A stretch of 64,000 bases of DNA, from NCBI GenBank assembly GCA_951213105.1, contig OX578135.1, positions 160,385,250 to 160,449,249 on the forward strand, in the 5' to 3' direction. The notes below the pieces were generated by a model. The model saw only the letters and a program-made list of their open reading frames with translations. It did no database searches and was not told the origin of the DNA. Made by a program: the position numbers and the translations under genes. This DNA is from Amaurobius ferox. Taxonomy: Eukaryota; Arthropoda; Arachnida; Araneae; Amaurobiidae. Shown piece after piece: positions 21,831 through 33,796 of this stretch (positions are counted from its first letter, which is position 1; each line of letters opens with the position of its first letter).

Positions 21831-23222
21831 AAATCCATAGATATATTAGAGAAATTTTGTAACATATATACAGAACCATATCAAAAATATAAATAAGCCA
21901 AAATTGAAATAATATTGAAACAAAATTTGAAACATATACCTATCATCTTTAAAGTCTAAAAAAATGTAATTGATGATCTGGAAAATGTTTAACACTAAAT
22001 CAACGGCATATTTAAGTACGTATTTTCATTTTCATTTAAATTGAAACCTATACAATAATTGTCTTGTCAAACGTTTTTTTGTCTTTCCGGACCCTCTCCC
22101 GCCCCCCTCCCCCTCCTCAGTTATCTAAAAAAATGAATATTTGCATATTTGCACTCTTATAGTATTGAGCATGGGACAGGACCTAACGAGGTCAAGTTTG
22201 TAATTTTTCCACCGCTCCTCCAGGAGACGGTGAATAAAAATAGAGATTTCAAAAAAAAAATTCCTGATTCCCCAAAAACCTTCCCATGTGACCCCTAGAC
22301 TGCTAAATCTTTGTATGCTTATTGTCTCACTCAAGGGGCAAAACCTAACGAAGCAGGATTGTCGATTACCCCCACCCCCTTTTTTTTTTCTTTTTACCTT
22401 TCCAGATCCTTCAGCAGCTAGCCGGTGACTGCAAAAACTATATCCCTGCGCATTAATAGTATCGGCAGAGTCAAACGTAACAGGATATTAGATTTCTCCA
22501 TAGATGTAAAAGTCCATGGATTTTTCCCCCAGTATTAGACGAATGGGGGGACGTCAAATAGTCTTTCCAGATCATCTAGATGCGATAAACTTAAAGACAG
22601 AAGCTTTGCACACTTATAATATCGACAGGCATAACCTAATTCTAACTTTTAGAACCTAAGCCTAATTTTTTAAGAATTTTGGTTTCCTTATCATTTACAG
22701 GCTCAAACATTAATATTACTATAATTGAAGAAATAAACTAAATAAATAAATAAATAAAAATAAAACATTGAGACTTCTTTATAATGATCACCTGGACACC
22801 CTGGAACTTGAACAATTTTCCTTCTATTTCCTTGAATATGTGACTTTTTCACCTCATCGACCAGAATCATCAGTCCGTTATTCGCAGTGTTGGTTATTTG
22901 AATGATGAAAATACACAGAACTCTGCTATATACTTTAGGATAGGGCATTTTAAAATTGATCGTTATGCAGAGGTATCCGCTATTCTGAAGTGTCTATAAA
23001 AGAGGTTTTACTGTATCTCTAATTATGATACAGAAATTATCACATATTCGCAGAACCCACCTAACATGAGCAATCTCAAGTCCCATTGCAGATAATAGTG
23101 TTAACTGCAATGAGGCACGCTCCTAATAATCTTATATACGTAATACCAGTATCAAAAATAAAGTTAAATTATTCATAATTTAAATTCATATATTTTGTTC
23201 CCCATTGTCACAAAGTTAAAAA
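21831..23222. other. Intronic stretch, nothing recognised
   Basis: AT-rich DNA with C-rich and T-rich patches (22086-22115, 22369-22392) and a (AAAT)n-like patch at 22738-22765. No supported gene. Confidence 0.4.
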
Positions 23223-24210
23223 TCAGATGTGGGCAGCATATGGCTTTCCGTATATAATGCAATGAATTTACTACTTTTACAATAAAAAAAATAGAGTATT
23301 TTTATAGTTGATATTTATATTCTTTCCAAGATATTGAATTTTCGCCAATGAGTCGTCATTTTCATTGATTTAGCGTCATTTTTATCCATTTGGCGAGGTT
23401 TTCGTTAATTTAGCAACATTTAAAAAAGTCGCCAAGTTGGCGACATTCCACCAAATTCGTCGCCAAAATCTCTCCAAGCGTTATGGACAGAGAAATAAGT
23501 TATTCTTACAGCAGATAAATGACTATTGGCGTTCAAATACAAAAGTATTACACAAAGTATCTTTTTTCATGAATGGAACGAGCTAGATCCACGAGAATGA
23601 TGTCACCAAATGTATCGCATGGTATTACATATGAAAAGTGAACATGTTTCTCAGTAGGAAATATATTTTTTTTAATTTTATGTGCCTTTTTGATAATTCT
23701 TTTGAAAAATGTACAATATCTCGAGAACGGTTTATGTTAGCGCTCTAAAATTTATGTCAATCGTTTTCTAATAAAAAATTACATAAAAGATGTCTATTTG
23801 CGTAACTTTATTAGAGGTTTTGATTTTTCGACGATTTTTTCAAAATTTCACTCGAAAATTTTAGGAGGTTCTGAACATTCGATTGCGTATAAAAACAATA
23901 GGCTTCCAGTGTTTACGAATTGTAATTTTTGTACCAAATTTCGTTCGAATCGGTCCATTCGTTCGTCAGTTATCGTCTCCACAGACTCACTGACACACAC
24001 ACACGCACACATACTTTCACACACACACTTTCGCACACACACTTTCACACAAACACTTTCACACACACACACACACACACAGACATTACTTCAAAAATGT
24101 TTGATTCGTGATCAGGGATGCTTGAAACGTGCTCTCCCGTCGAAAACTCGAATTCGAATTTTCGACCCCGTCACAATACTTTCCTTATACATTATGTATA
24201 TAAGGAAAGT
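23223..24210 (+). mobile_element. Hairpin-capped element, family 1, copy 3
   Basis: Full-length forward copy, with the TCAGATGTGGGCAGCATATG cap and the ATTATGTATATAAGGAAAGT end. The GCCAA/TTGGC cluster is at about 23390-23480 and a CA/CTTTCACA microsatellite at about 23994-24083. It lies in the whirlin intron. Confidence 0.75.
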
Positions 24211-24500
24211 AATAATATAAATCTCTGTTAAACGATTTGAAAGGATGTTCAATATTAGAATATTCTTTATATCAATTGACAATGCAATAGAAAATCTTGA
24301 TTGCTATTTGCAAATCTAATATACTTTTAACATAAAGCTGCTTTAAAATTATATAGGATTTTCTGCACATAAAACACGTCTAAAAAGTGACTAAAGTTTG
24401 TGATTTCAGGAATATCCGTTATTGAGAAGTTTTTGTCCACATTTTATTGGAATAGAATCCCCAATATACTAGATAAAAAGACATTGAATACAATATAGAG

Positions 24501-24560
24501 CAGTGATTCTCAACCTTTATGAGACCGCGGCCCAGAAAAATATGTTTTTATAAGGTCCCG
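24501..24560 (+). mobile_element. hAT-type terminal repeat fragment
   Basis: CAGTGATTCTCAACCTTTAT followed by GAGACCGCGGCCCAG is a typical Charlie-like hAT end. The rest of the element is missing; a family 5 repeat follows about 120 bp later. Confidence 0.5.
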
Positions 24561-24678
24561 GGTCCTAACAAATTTACTCGTAAATACCTTTCTAGTTCAA
24601 ACACTTATAATAATTTTTCGTATAAAATGGATTATTGTATTATTCAATTGATTTTACTGATGTCGGTTTGGAAGAAAA

Positions 24679-25980
24679 ACAAGAAAGATCAATCATGCTT
24701 AAAGCATTGATTATGAAACACTTTCCAACTTCAATGCAATTTTATTTAAACAAGTCTAAAATGCAATACATTGCTCGGTAATATTTTGAAACTTATCACA
24801 ATACTGCATTAATTTATTATATTTGAAAACTTAAACCTTCATCGAAAAAAATTAACTTCATTCAAATGACGGCATTGAAATATAAATTGCCTGGTTTAAA
24901 CATCTCTAAAATGTTATACATTCCTCGGTAATAGTTTCAGAATTATCATAATACTACGATAATTTATTATATTTGAAAACGTCATCGAAAACAACTGAAA
25001 TTAATTCAAATGACGTCATAGAAAAAATAACACCCCTGGATCTCTCTATAAAAACAGGATTTATTCATAACTTTCTCCCATTCATTTCATTCATCACAAT
25101 ACTATAATAATTTATTTTATTTAAACATTTTGTTTAAGACCATGGAGCTACAAAAAATTAAACTCTATGCTTGAAACTTCATCGAAAAAAATCGTCCTTC
25201 TCTTTATGAAATCAATTAATATTTCATTCATATCAGCCATGCAGACTCCATGGACTAAATTATTTTGTGTTAAAAAAATACAAGAATTCTAATACAACTC
25301 ATTCTATATATTTTGCTGTTTACATTTTACATAGGTGAAAAATAGGCTTAGTTGTAGAAATAATCAAATTAAGATGAGCATTTAAACTCAAATATATTGT
25401 CATTGCGTTGTTTCAGTATGTAGATGCACAGAATTTAAGCAAAAATAAAGTAGTTTTAGGACGGATACAGCACTCAATATGAATTAAAAAGAACTTAAAA
25501 AAATCACGATTTAGAAACAAGATGGATGCCATATATCATTTTGAAGTGGGTCATGTGATCGTTTCATATCATGGTCACGTGATCGTTTCATATAAGAGGT
25601 GTAATTATTATTTTAATTTTTATTTAAAAAACTACTGAATATATTTCGCTGAATTTTTTTTTATATATTTTATGGAGCAATTTGAATATTACCTAAAATT
25701 TTCGAAGCAATTTCTGAATTTTAAATCCTCTTAAAAAATGTTTGAAAAATTAGGTCCCATAGGGCTCAATGTATTTCATTTTTTCGACCCGGGTTCAATC
25801 CAAAACTAATTGGGTAATATTATTCATTTATATTCCCATAGGTTCTACAGACCGTCTGAACAACATACTAAAATTTCATTTTGATTAAGAAATTTTTACG
25901 GCAGTTATCGTGCTAACGGACGGACAGACAGACAGAATGAACAAAGTCATAAACACTTTTCAACTTTGTTGTAAAGTGTT
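24679..25980 (+). mobile_element. Hairpin-capped element, family 5, copy A
   Basis: About 1.3 kb. It begins AACAAGAAAGATCAATCATG with a hairpin (AATCATGCT/AGCATTGATT), then AACACTTTCCAACTTC by its inner end. It closes with AACACTTTTCAACTTTG...TTGTAAAGTGTT, a terminal hairpin preceded by CAGACAGACAG. Nearly identical to 33797-35092, so one or both copies inserted recently. Confidence 0.75.
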
Positions 25981-26250
25981 AAAAACGGTATTGAGAGAGA
26001 AACATATTTATCCATTGTCATTCAATTAGAAGTCAGTTGAGTTGTCTCTAATTCATATTGAAATTTAAATGCGACTTGGTCCCCAACATTTGCTACCCAG
26101 GTGTTATTTAGGCGTTCTAGTTCTGAGCTTTTCGACACATTCACAAATATTATTCTCTTTAGAATATTTCCACTATGAAATATTTATTCATAAAAATGCT
26201 TAGAAAACTAAAACGACAACTTCCAGGAAAATTTCTCGCAACCCGGTATA

Positions 26251-26288
26251 ATAGATGTCAGGGCGCGGTATCGGGCCCTGACATCTAT
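26251..26288. other. Perfect 14-bp hairpin
   Basis: ATAGATGTCAGGGC (26251-26264) pairs with GCCCTGACATCTAT (26275-26288) around a 10-nt loop. It may be the end or centre of an unrecognised element. Confidence 0.75.
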
Positions 26289-26518
26289 GAGAAAGAGAAC
26301 AGTAGAAGCTCAATACAGCCAGCTTCGTTTTCTACATTGCAGATTTGGAAATAATATGGTAAATAGAATGTCTCTTGAAAAAATAATCATCATTAAAACG
26401 CGGACGGGAATAAAGTATGTTTGTTCTCCGGTAATCGCGCTACATCGGACTTTTACTGTATTTTCTAAATATGAACAGAGCATGAGCAGGGACGTAAATA
26501 AGCAACCTGTGTAGCAAA

Positions 26519-26562
26519 ATTCACTTTCATTAAAATAAAAATATATTTTAATGAAAGTGAAT
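26519..26562. other. Perfect 18-bp hairpin
   Basis: ATTCACTTTCATTAAAAT (26519-26536) pairs with its exact complement at 26545-26562 across 8 nt. Its origin is unknown. Confidence 0.8.
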
Positions 26563-26919
26563 ATTTTATATTCCGGTCAATTAAAAATATCCATCAAAGA
26601 AGATAAATTTAGATATATCCTGTTATATTGTGATGTGCAATCCCAATGTAACATTGCAGTTTTAAAAGAGGAAGTAGACCTGAGAAGACGGTCCCTCATG
26701 CAGTGGGGCAATAATTATAACGTTCCCTCTAACGCAGCTGTACCGGACATGGTTTCGAAAAAGAAAGGGGACTTCTCAATTTCAAGTCAGTATCAGGTGC
26801 TTTGACAAACGGAAGGGGTTGAACTTCCTGACCTGAGAGGTCAATTCATATCACTTGGATCAATTTCTCGTGAGAACTTTCAACGCCTTAAAACAGGAGA
26901 CTTGATATCTTATATTTCA

Positions 26920-27169
26920 GGGGGGGCCTTGACCAATAATATAGCCGGAGGGCGTAGCTGTTAATTTACTTGGCCAATTATGGACAGGGGAGCCTTGTAA
27001 AGGGGGAAGAGACAGAGAGCAACTTTGCACTTTAAAATTTTGAAATCGAAGACTTGAATTGTGGCGGTGCGAACGAACGGTCACAAGAGCGACGAGTGAA
27101 GAGGGAACTCGGCGGTATTGTGCCACGACGACGAGCCGACAAGTCCGGGGTCCTTTGATAATGACAGAG
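26920..27169 (+). promoter_or_regulatory. Candidate internal promoter and short first exon
   Basis: A GC-richer island inside the whirlin intron. CCAAT at 26930 lies upstream of a CG-containing stretch. ATGACAGAG at 27161-27169 is followed directly by GTAGGA, a possible donor. The three codons (M-T-E) would join in phase 0 to the exon at 27740. This is speculative: no TATA or initiator element is clear, and an unknown repeat could explain the base composition. Confidence 0.25.
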
Positions 27170-27739
27170 GTAGGACAATTCTATACATATTTTTACATGA
27201 TGGCTTCTATTTGACTCTCTTAACCCTCCACGTAAGGTTAGCCTGGGCCATAAGACAGTGGCATGTAAGATTAGTGCTATAATGTACCTGGATAGGTTAT
27301 AACTGTAAAATTCATATTTTGATGAGAGAATGAAGGGAATTTAAATATCTTAAATAATGCATTACACTAAGGATGTTGGTATGTGAATTACAGATGTTAA
27401 AATGCTAAATGAGGTTTTATCTTAATAAATATTTTTGTTATTGTTTTAAATTAAGTCTCTTCATTTTAATTACTTGTATTATGTATTTTTTTAACTTACT
27501 GCACTTTACGTGAACGGCCTACTTAGCGTCCTTACTGGACGTGTGGTTTTATCCACGTAATATATCCTACTGAAATTAGAAGTTAATAGATTTAAGTTTC
27601 TAAAGTAACCGTTTTTAATACAGAAATAATAAAAATGTCCATACTGTCATGCAAACGATTATTTTGTTTTGGAAACGTAAAGGTAAAATTGTCTGTGTGA
27701 CGCCACTTGTCCATGCTCTATTTCGTATCTCTTTTACAG

Positions 27740-27961
27740 CGTTGCGGCTCCGCTTTCGAATGCGGTGGTCTTCGGGTGGGCCACATCATTCTGGAAGTGG
27801 ACGGCACCAGCATGAGCCGGCGGACGCACAGGGATGTCGGACAGCTGATCGCCCGGCAATTTTACTCAAGGGACAGGGATCAAGTGGAGTTCCTGGTGGC
27901 AGAAACAGCCAGGAATCCAGAGCAGGTGGTCAGGCGAACGTCCATTATGATCTATGAATGA
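27740..27961 (+). CDS. WHRN: Whirlin homologue, last exon, second half of PDZ3
   Basis: 73 codons plus TGA, acceptor TTTTACAG|CGT, phase 0. RCGSAFECGGLRVGHIILEV supplies strand C, the short helix and strand D; RTHRDVGQLIARQF is helix alpha-B, whose His lines the peptide groove in class I PDZ domains; DRDQVEFLVAE is the last strand. A 20-residue tail ending SIMIYE follows. Vertebrate whirlin also ends soon after PDZ3, so the C-terminus looks complete. Joined to the previous exon the fold is continuous with no missing or extra residues. No frameshift or early stop suggests a pseudogene. Confidence 0.92.
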   Translation, partial: RCGSAFECGGLRVGHIILEVDGTSMSRRTHRDVGQLIARQFYSRDRDQVEFLVAETARNPEQVVRRTSIMIYE

Positions 27962-28130
27962 AGAAGGGAGTGATGGTAAAAAATAGATTTATTTAGTTCC
28001 GCAGATGTGCTAACTTCTCTTTTCTCAAGGAAATCACCAAGGAGTACACAGGTCAGCAAGGTGCGGCCTTTAAACTCCAATCTTAAAAAGGGTTGGGAAA
28101 GCATAATAAAAGCTTTTAAAATATGTATAA
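27962..28130 (+). terminator. Whirlin 3' UTR with polyadenylation signal
   Basis: AATAAA at 28105-28110 lies 144 bases after the stop codon. Within it, 27976-28029 has GTAAAA...GCTAACTTCTCTTTTCTCAAG and could be a 54-nt intron. Other AATAAA words occur by chance in AT-rich DNA, so the cleavage site is not certain. Confidence 0.5.
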
Positions 28131-29158
28131 TTCAGAGAGCCGTAGCAGGACTTTTAATTAGGAGTTTTAATTAGGACTAATCCTAATTCAAAGTCCCTTT
28201 AGTCGCCTAATTTTGGATTAGAGGAGGGAAATTCCTAATTAGAGCTGTAAGATTCTTTTTGAGAAATAAAAGCAAAATTTGAGAGGATAGAATTATGCTT
28301 CTCAGAGCATGGCCTTGAATTCGAGAGTAACAAGGGAAGGTGTGAACATGGTGGGCGCCATAGGCACCGGGGAACGCAGAGCTTAACATGGGGGGCCCTT
28401 TTAAAAAATCAATCCTTTTTCACAGCCAGTGCGTAAACACTGCTGTAAAACAGGTGGATCCTATCTATATAAGGAGGTAGTGGTTTTTCTAAGGTCGGGT
28501 AAGGCATTTTCTACTATTTTCAGGATGAATGTGCTTGCTCTCATAGTTATTTTCATATCATAACATTAGCCTTTGAAATTCTAGCCAATCGTCATCTTTT
28601 AAATTTTCATTGTCATTTTTCTTAGCACGTGGTATTTTACGTGCCATCGGTATAGCTGGCAGTTCAGAAAAATTCTTTTTGTGAGTAAATGCATTACTGC
28701 CTTTTTTTAACCGCTGTGATTAATACCGCTGTGAATTCTTTAACAAAAGGTACGCAGTATCGCAGACAGAATCTATGTGGATCAAAGATCGTAGATGCTG
28801 GGATCGTCGTTCCATTGCCGATAACAGAACCCGTGCACCGGTTTTGGTCAAAGTTATTTTCGGCACCTAGCTTATGGTCAAAGTTTTTTATCTGCCATTA
28901 TAGATATCGGGTATTGAATGAAGAGCGCAGAAAATGCACGAAACCCATGCCGTTACCTGCAATGAGTGTACAATCCTTGAGAGTGCACAATCCTTGAGAG
29001 TGCACAATCCTTTGAGAGCGCCTTTAGGTGCATTCTCTACCACCGGCAAAATCTAACTGGGCCAACTTTACATTAATGCAAATATTTTCGGCGCTAAGCT
29101 CTATTATCTCATTGTTAAGTAAAATAAAACTTATTTAAAAAAAAATTGCAGCTTATTT
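28131..29158. other. No gene seen; small tandem repeats
   Basis: TTAATTAGGA-type words repeat at 28147-28240, and a 17-bp unit CAATCCTTGAGAGTGCA is repeated about 2.6 times at 28970-29020. Otherwise nothing is recognised. Confidence 0.5.
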
Positions 29159-29555
29159 TTACTTTCTCATACGTAGTATTGAGAAAGTATTGTTTTCATG
29201 AAAATTTTCGATTTCGAGATTTGGATACCAGTATATGTTTTAAGATCTCCTGAACACGTTGTGACTATTTTTGGAGGGATGTACGTCTGTCTGTCTGATG
29301 TTTGTGATCGATTTTTTGTCTACACGATAGCTGTCACAAATATTAATGAATTTTCACGAAACTTTATATCCGGCTCTGTTATTAAAAACTTTAGAACCAG
29401 ATAGAATTTTTTTTAAATTCGAGCGAAAACTTCGAATCACATTTGAAATTTTATATTTTCTTTTAACATGGCAGCATAGGACAAAATTTAGCATGATCAT
29501 GCATAAAAGGATTTATTTGCAATGATTAAGAGACTTTATAGTTTCAATCATTGTT
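29159..29555 (-). mobile_element. Hairpin-capped element, family 3, copy 2
   Basis: It starts with the terminal hairpin ACTTTCTCATACGTAGTATTGAGAAAGT and runs to CAATCATTGTTGTGAAAAAT. Reverse relative of 12892-13305. CTGTCTGTCTG marks the microsatellite. Confidence 0.65.
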
Positions 29556-29571
29556 GTGAAAAATAGTCGCA

Positions 29572-29572
<1 letters not shown>

Positions 29573-29603
<31 letters not shown>

Positions 29604-29898
29604 GGGGGGGGGGGGTTACATTGTCAAGTATGATATCAATGGAAAGACTTTTCAAGCCGTTTAAAGTGAAGGGTAACACGTTATAATTGTAATCATTTGG
29701 ATCCATGTGCTTGAAAATCTGTAAATGGACAACGCCACTGCATAATTTCACTGTCAGGCAATCGTGTGAAAATTTGTGCACTTGAAACTCTGTGAATGGA
29801 GCACGCCACTGCATCCCATTTCACGCCAGGCAAGCGTGTGAAAAATTGTGTACTTGAAAGTCTATGGATAGGGCACGTCACTGCACCACATTTCAGTG
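29573..29898. repeat. Poly(T)/poly(G), repeat C and a 70-bp tandem array
   Basis: A T run then a G run at 29576-29615 is followed by dispersed repeat C (29630-29710, GAAGGGTAACACGTTATAAT). About three units of 65-70 bp follow, sharing CACGCCACTGCA and GTGTGAAAATTTGTG, to about 29898. Confidence 0.7.
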
Positions 29899-30289
29899 AT
29901 ACTATGGAAGTCCGTACTCTTTGCCTTCTCCAGAAGTTTTGTCCATGGTAATTTTAATTAAAACAAAAACTTTGTATAGATCAATGCATGTATACACACA
30001 CCAACACAAATTCTCTCTCTCGAATACTTCATGCCATTGTAATCTTATTCGAAATACTTATTTAACATTAAATCCTTGACATTTTCATAAAGCACTAATT
30101 TCCTTGTACAAACACATGAAACATTTTCCCCAAACTATTCTTTATTTTGTTATTCTCCTATAAATGTTCCTATATACATACCCACAATTTCTATTCTATA
30201 TTCTCCAGTAACATTTCTCAATATGTACATACTAAAATGAAACTTATCATTTACTAATTTTCTGTGGAACTCAAATTAGTTTTTTTATC

Positions 30290-30355
30290 ACCAATTTTTC
30301 AAGCCCTTTGAAATGAAGGGTAACACGTTATAATTGTAATCATTTGGATACATGA
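30290..30355 (+). repeat. Dispersed repeat C, partial copy
   Basis: GAAGGGTAACACGTTATAAT and AATCATTTGGATACATGA match 29660-29710. Flanking bases are not shared. Confidence 0.6.
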
Positions 30356-31132
30356 ATAATAAAAAAACTACTAAAAATGAGTTCTGGTATGAAAAAGTCG
30401 AGTTCAGCCACACACTAGTTAATCTTTTTTTTTTTTCCGGAGTGTTAGTTTCCCTGGCTCTGACAGACTTATAGTTATACAGGATAATATATATACGATC
30501 ATTTATATACTCTAGAGAAACTACACAGATTTATTTAAAGTTTTTTTCTATGGTGACTTACGTTGTGCATAGCATGATAAATTTTTGAAATATTCAATGT
30601 ATCTATCTGCTTTTTAGGTATATTTTTAATAGACACCGTTCTCGACATCTTTTTAAAAATTCAAAATTGTTTCTCTTCTAGGTGTTGTTTCACAGTCAGG
30701 ATATCCCCATTCCTTTTCAGAGGTGGTCTTCAGAAACGTTCCAGCTTGCTTGAAGACGGTGCAAGATTCAACACCTCCTGTGCATGAGTTGGAATGGGGG
30801 GAACGACCGCAAATCAGTGAGAATCACAAAAGAAACAATTATTCTTAAGAACGATTCGTGAAGAACGGACGATGAATTCATCCCTTTGATGAGAACATAT
30901 CAAGAGCTTTATTTTGTATATAAAAAAAAACATGCTTTTGGTGTTGTGGAGTTTTTACGTGATTTCGTGAGCTTTCATGTACGTTATTTATATGGAAACA
31001 CTGTTTACATGTTTTAATGCACGATTTTAAGCCTTTTTATGTCTTTTGGGAACGTTTATATATGATGGTCTCATAAACGAGGTTTGGTTTATGTTTATAC
31101 ATATCTTATTCGAACTCTGTTGAGAGGGATAT
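30356..31132. other. No gene seen
   Basis: AT-rich. A TTCTCTTCTAG followed by GTGTTGTTTCACAGTC near 30670-30696 resembles a splice acceptor and could open a downstream UTR exon, but no coding frame follows. Confidence 0.35.
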
Positions 31133-31443
31133 TAGAAATGGGCGAATTGTCGAATACTTTGAATACTGGAAAGTATTCGAGATCTCGAAAATAACGTCAT
31201 TTAAAGAAATTGGAATACCTCACAAATCGTGCCATGATTAACAGCAGGTTCTGCCATCTGAAATAGAATGTCATAATACTGCAAAAGAAGAATTTCGAAA
31301 TTAACTAAAAGAAATTTTGTTTCCACCAAGTGATTTAAGAAATTTATAAGATTAAAGAAATTTTGTTTCCATCATTTTCGACTAGTAGAAAGAGAACTGT
31401 ATCTGTCCTCGTTTGAAGGAATTAGTATATTTGAAGTATTTGC

Positions 31444-32310
31444 AGGGCCTGATTATGATTCCCGAGAGCCCTGATCAAAGAAGTCAATGGGGAGCCCCCT
31501 CAAACATCCAAAGCTAGTGCTATAACAAAGATGCATGAGAAGATAATGCCACACTAACGTTGCATTTTTAAAGTGCATTTTATGCGGAAAGAGGATAATT
31601 AAATAAAATATTTATAAAAAATTAAAATGAAATTCTTCAATTTAATAAATTACTTAAATTTACTTGCATTCTTAACGTATCGAAACATTTATTTTTGTTT
31701 ATTTATTTTTATTTATTTATTTGTTTGTTTGTTCATTAAATACATACAGCCTCATATACGAGAATATAAAATTTACTTAAAACGTATTCTTAACGTATTG
31801 AAACATTTTTTATTTATTTTTTATATACGAGAATATAAAATTTACTTAAAACGTATTCTTAACGTATTGAAACATTTTTTTATTTATTTATTTATTTTTA
31901 TTTATTTATTTATTTATTTATTTGTTTGTATATTAAATACATACAGCCTCATATAATACGAGCCAACTGTATCTACACTGTTTACGCATTAACTTGCTAA
32001 ATGTTCAATTAGAGTTTGTAAATATTTTGTAACTATTAAGCATTAAAAGACCATTTTTTTATTCTTATTGTTGGTAAATGGTTCTTTTAATTTTTACTAT
32101 CTTGAATAGTTAAAATTAAATCCTTTTAGCTATCCAATTCGGCATCATGTTGATATTAAAAAATTAATGTTTCTAGCGTAATGACTTAAATGGTATTGAA
32201 TTAATGTAATTTATTGCAATAATCATTTTAATATAGTATTTTTGGGGGGCCCCTTAAAAATGTGAGTCTCAGAGAAAATGCCCCGCATGCAGTTCCAGTA
32301 ATCAGGCCCT
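31444..32310. mobile_element. Inner element with AGGGCCTGATTA ends
   Basis: AGGGCCTGATTA at 31444 is mirrored by TAATCAGGCCCT ending at 32310. GGGGAGCCCC-like and GGGGGGCCCC blocks lie inside each end. It sits within 31133-32735, so it probably inserted later. Class uncertain. Confidence 0.45.
31640..31960 (+). repeat. Tandem duplication of about 70-110 bp
   Basis: ACGAGAATATAAAATTTACT followed by TAAAACGTATTCTTAACG occurs at about 31758 and 31828, with a related unit at about 31650. T-rich ATTT runs separate the units. Confidence 0.7.
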
Positions 32311-32735
32311 AAGTAATCCAGAATACAAGCAATCAAGTCGCTGCCCACATTTTTCCTAATCAACTCTTCGGCGCACTTCTAGTTTAATTCACGGAAGAAA
32401 AAAAGTGTTTAAATGCTTGTTTTTTTTGTTTTTATTTAATAAAAATCTGCAATAGGTGTGACACATTTGCAATTTTTTAATTATTGTAGCACCTAAAATA
32501 AAAATCTACTATAAAGTAATTAGCATTTTATAAAAGTAGATAAATTTTTATATCAATGTGGTTTTGGGATACTTTTAATTTCGTTATTTTACTTTGATAT
32601 TAAAAAAAAATAGTTAATAAATAATATTTAATAAATATTATTTGCTAATAATTTGAAATAACTATTCGGGGTATTCAAATATTCGAAATCTGGTTAATAT
32701 TCGAATTCGAGGAAAATGTTATTCGCCCATTTCTA

Positions 32736-33796
32736 ATTTCAAACATTGCAAATAGAGTAAATTCATGAAGAAATCTGTTTTGTGCAGATGATGTTCTTCG
32801 ATAAGACAAGTTTCATTTATTGTTTCAATGTATCGATGTATTTGATAGTTTTATTGATAACAAAAAAGGAAATTTGCGATATCAAATCTTAAAACTTTAT
32901 TAATTCCTAAAAATAAAATTATAAAATGGTATAATAACAATGTATTTAATAAATGAAATAATATTTGAATTTGGGTATGTAGCAAATTCCACGGTAGATG
33001 GCAGCACTAACGACAAATGAATGCGAGATTTTTGGTTATGAATCCGATTTCTTCCTTAAAAAATACTATCAATTGAACGTCAAATCAAAATCAAAAATCC
33101 CTAATTAAGGTACATTAAAATATATTTAATTTTATTAGAAAATGGCTTTTTTTTCTTTTTCTTTTAATAAGCAGCTCATATATAACTCTGTAATTTGCGT
33201 AAGATAATGTTAACAACGTTGTTGCCCATTAGATGAGCAAGTAAATACTATGTATATGTTTATGTTTACAGATATGTATGTGTTTACTGACTTATTAAAT
33301 GCGAATTCTTTTTATTTTAGATTTATTCAAGCAAATCCCCTCCCTCTGTCTCCCCCCTCTCTTTCTTCATATCGAGTTTTTATTTTATGTTTTTAGTGTA
33401 AAATTCCGATGTGCAGAATAAAAATTGCTAAAACTATCAACTATATGTATAAAATTGAAACTCTGTTTAGCTTTTTGTTTTGTTTACAATTCTACAATTA
33501 GGACAGATATTTCTTTAATTTGATTTGGTTATTTATTACGTCACTCACTGCTGATAACTCCGTCCAAGTTTCGAATTTATTGGCCCAGGAGTTGTCGCGA
33601 TATTAATAAAAACAGTAAAATTAACCTTTCCATAGAAATAACATTGTTCAGATGACCCCCCCCCCCCCCCCCAAGATTTTTTTAAAAATTATTATATTAC
33701 ACTTGGCAACCCAATTAAATTACTTTGAATGTGTAAAACACTCAAATGTGTTTATACGACAGACGATTTTCAAGCAATTTCACCAATTTAAATAAT
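32736..33796. other. No gene seen
   Basis: AT-rich. An AGATGGCAGCAC motif lies at 32996-33007 and a C run at 33655-33672. Confidence 0.4.

Larger units (their letters stand above)
31133..32735. mobile_element. hAT-like non-autonomous element, nested
   Basis: TAGAAATGGGCGAAT at the left is inverted at the right (ATTCGCCCATTTCTA). TAGRNNTGGGCGA-like ends are common in hAT elements. An 8-bp target duplication was not found. A second inverted pair lies inside it at 31444 and 32310. Confidence 0.5.
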
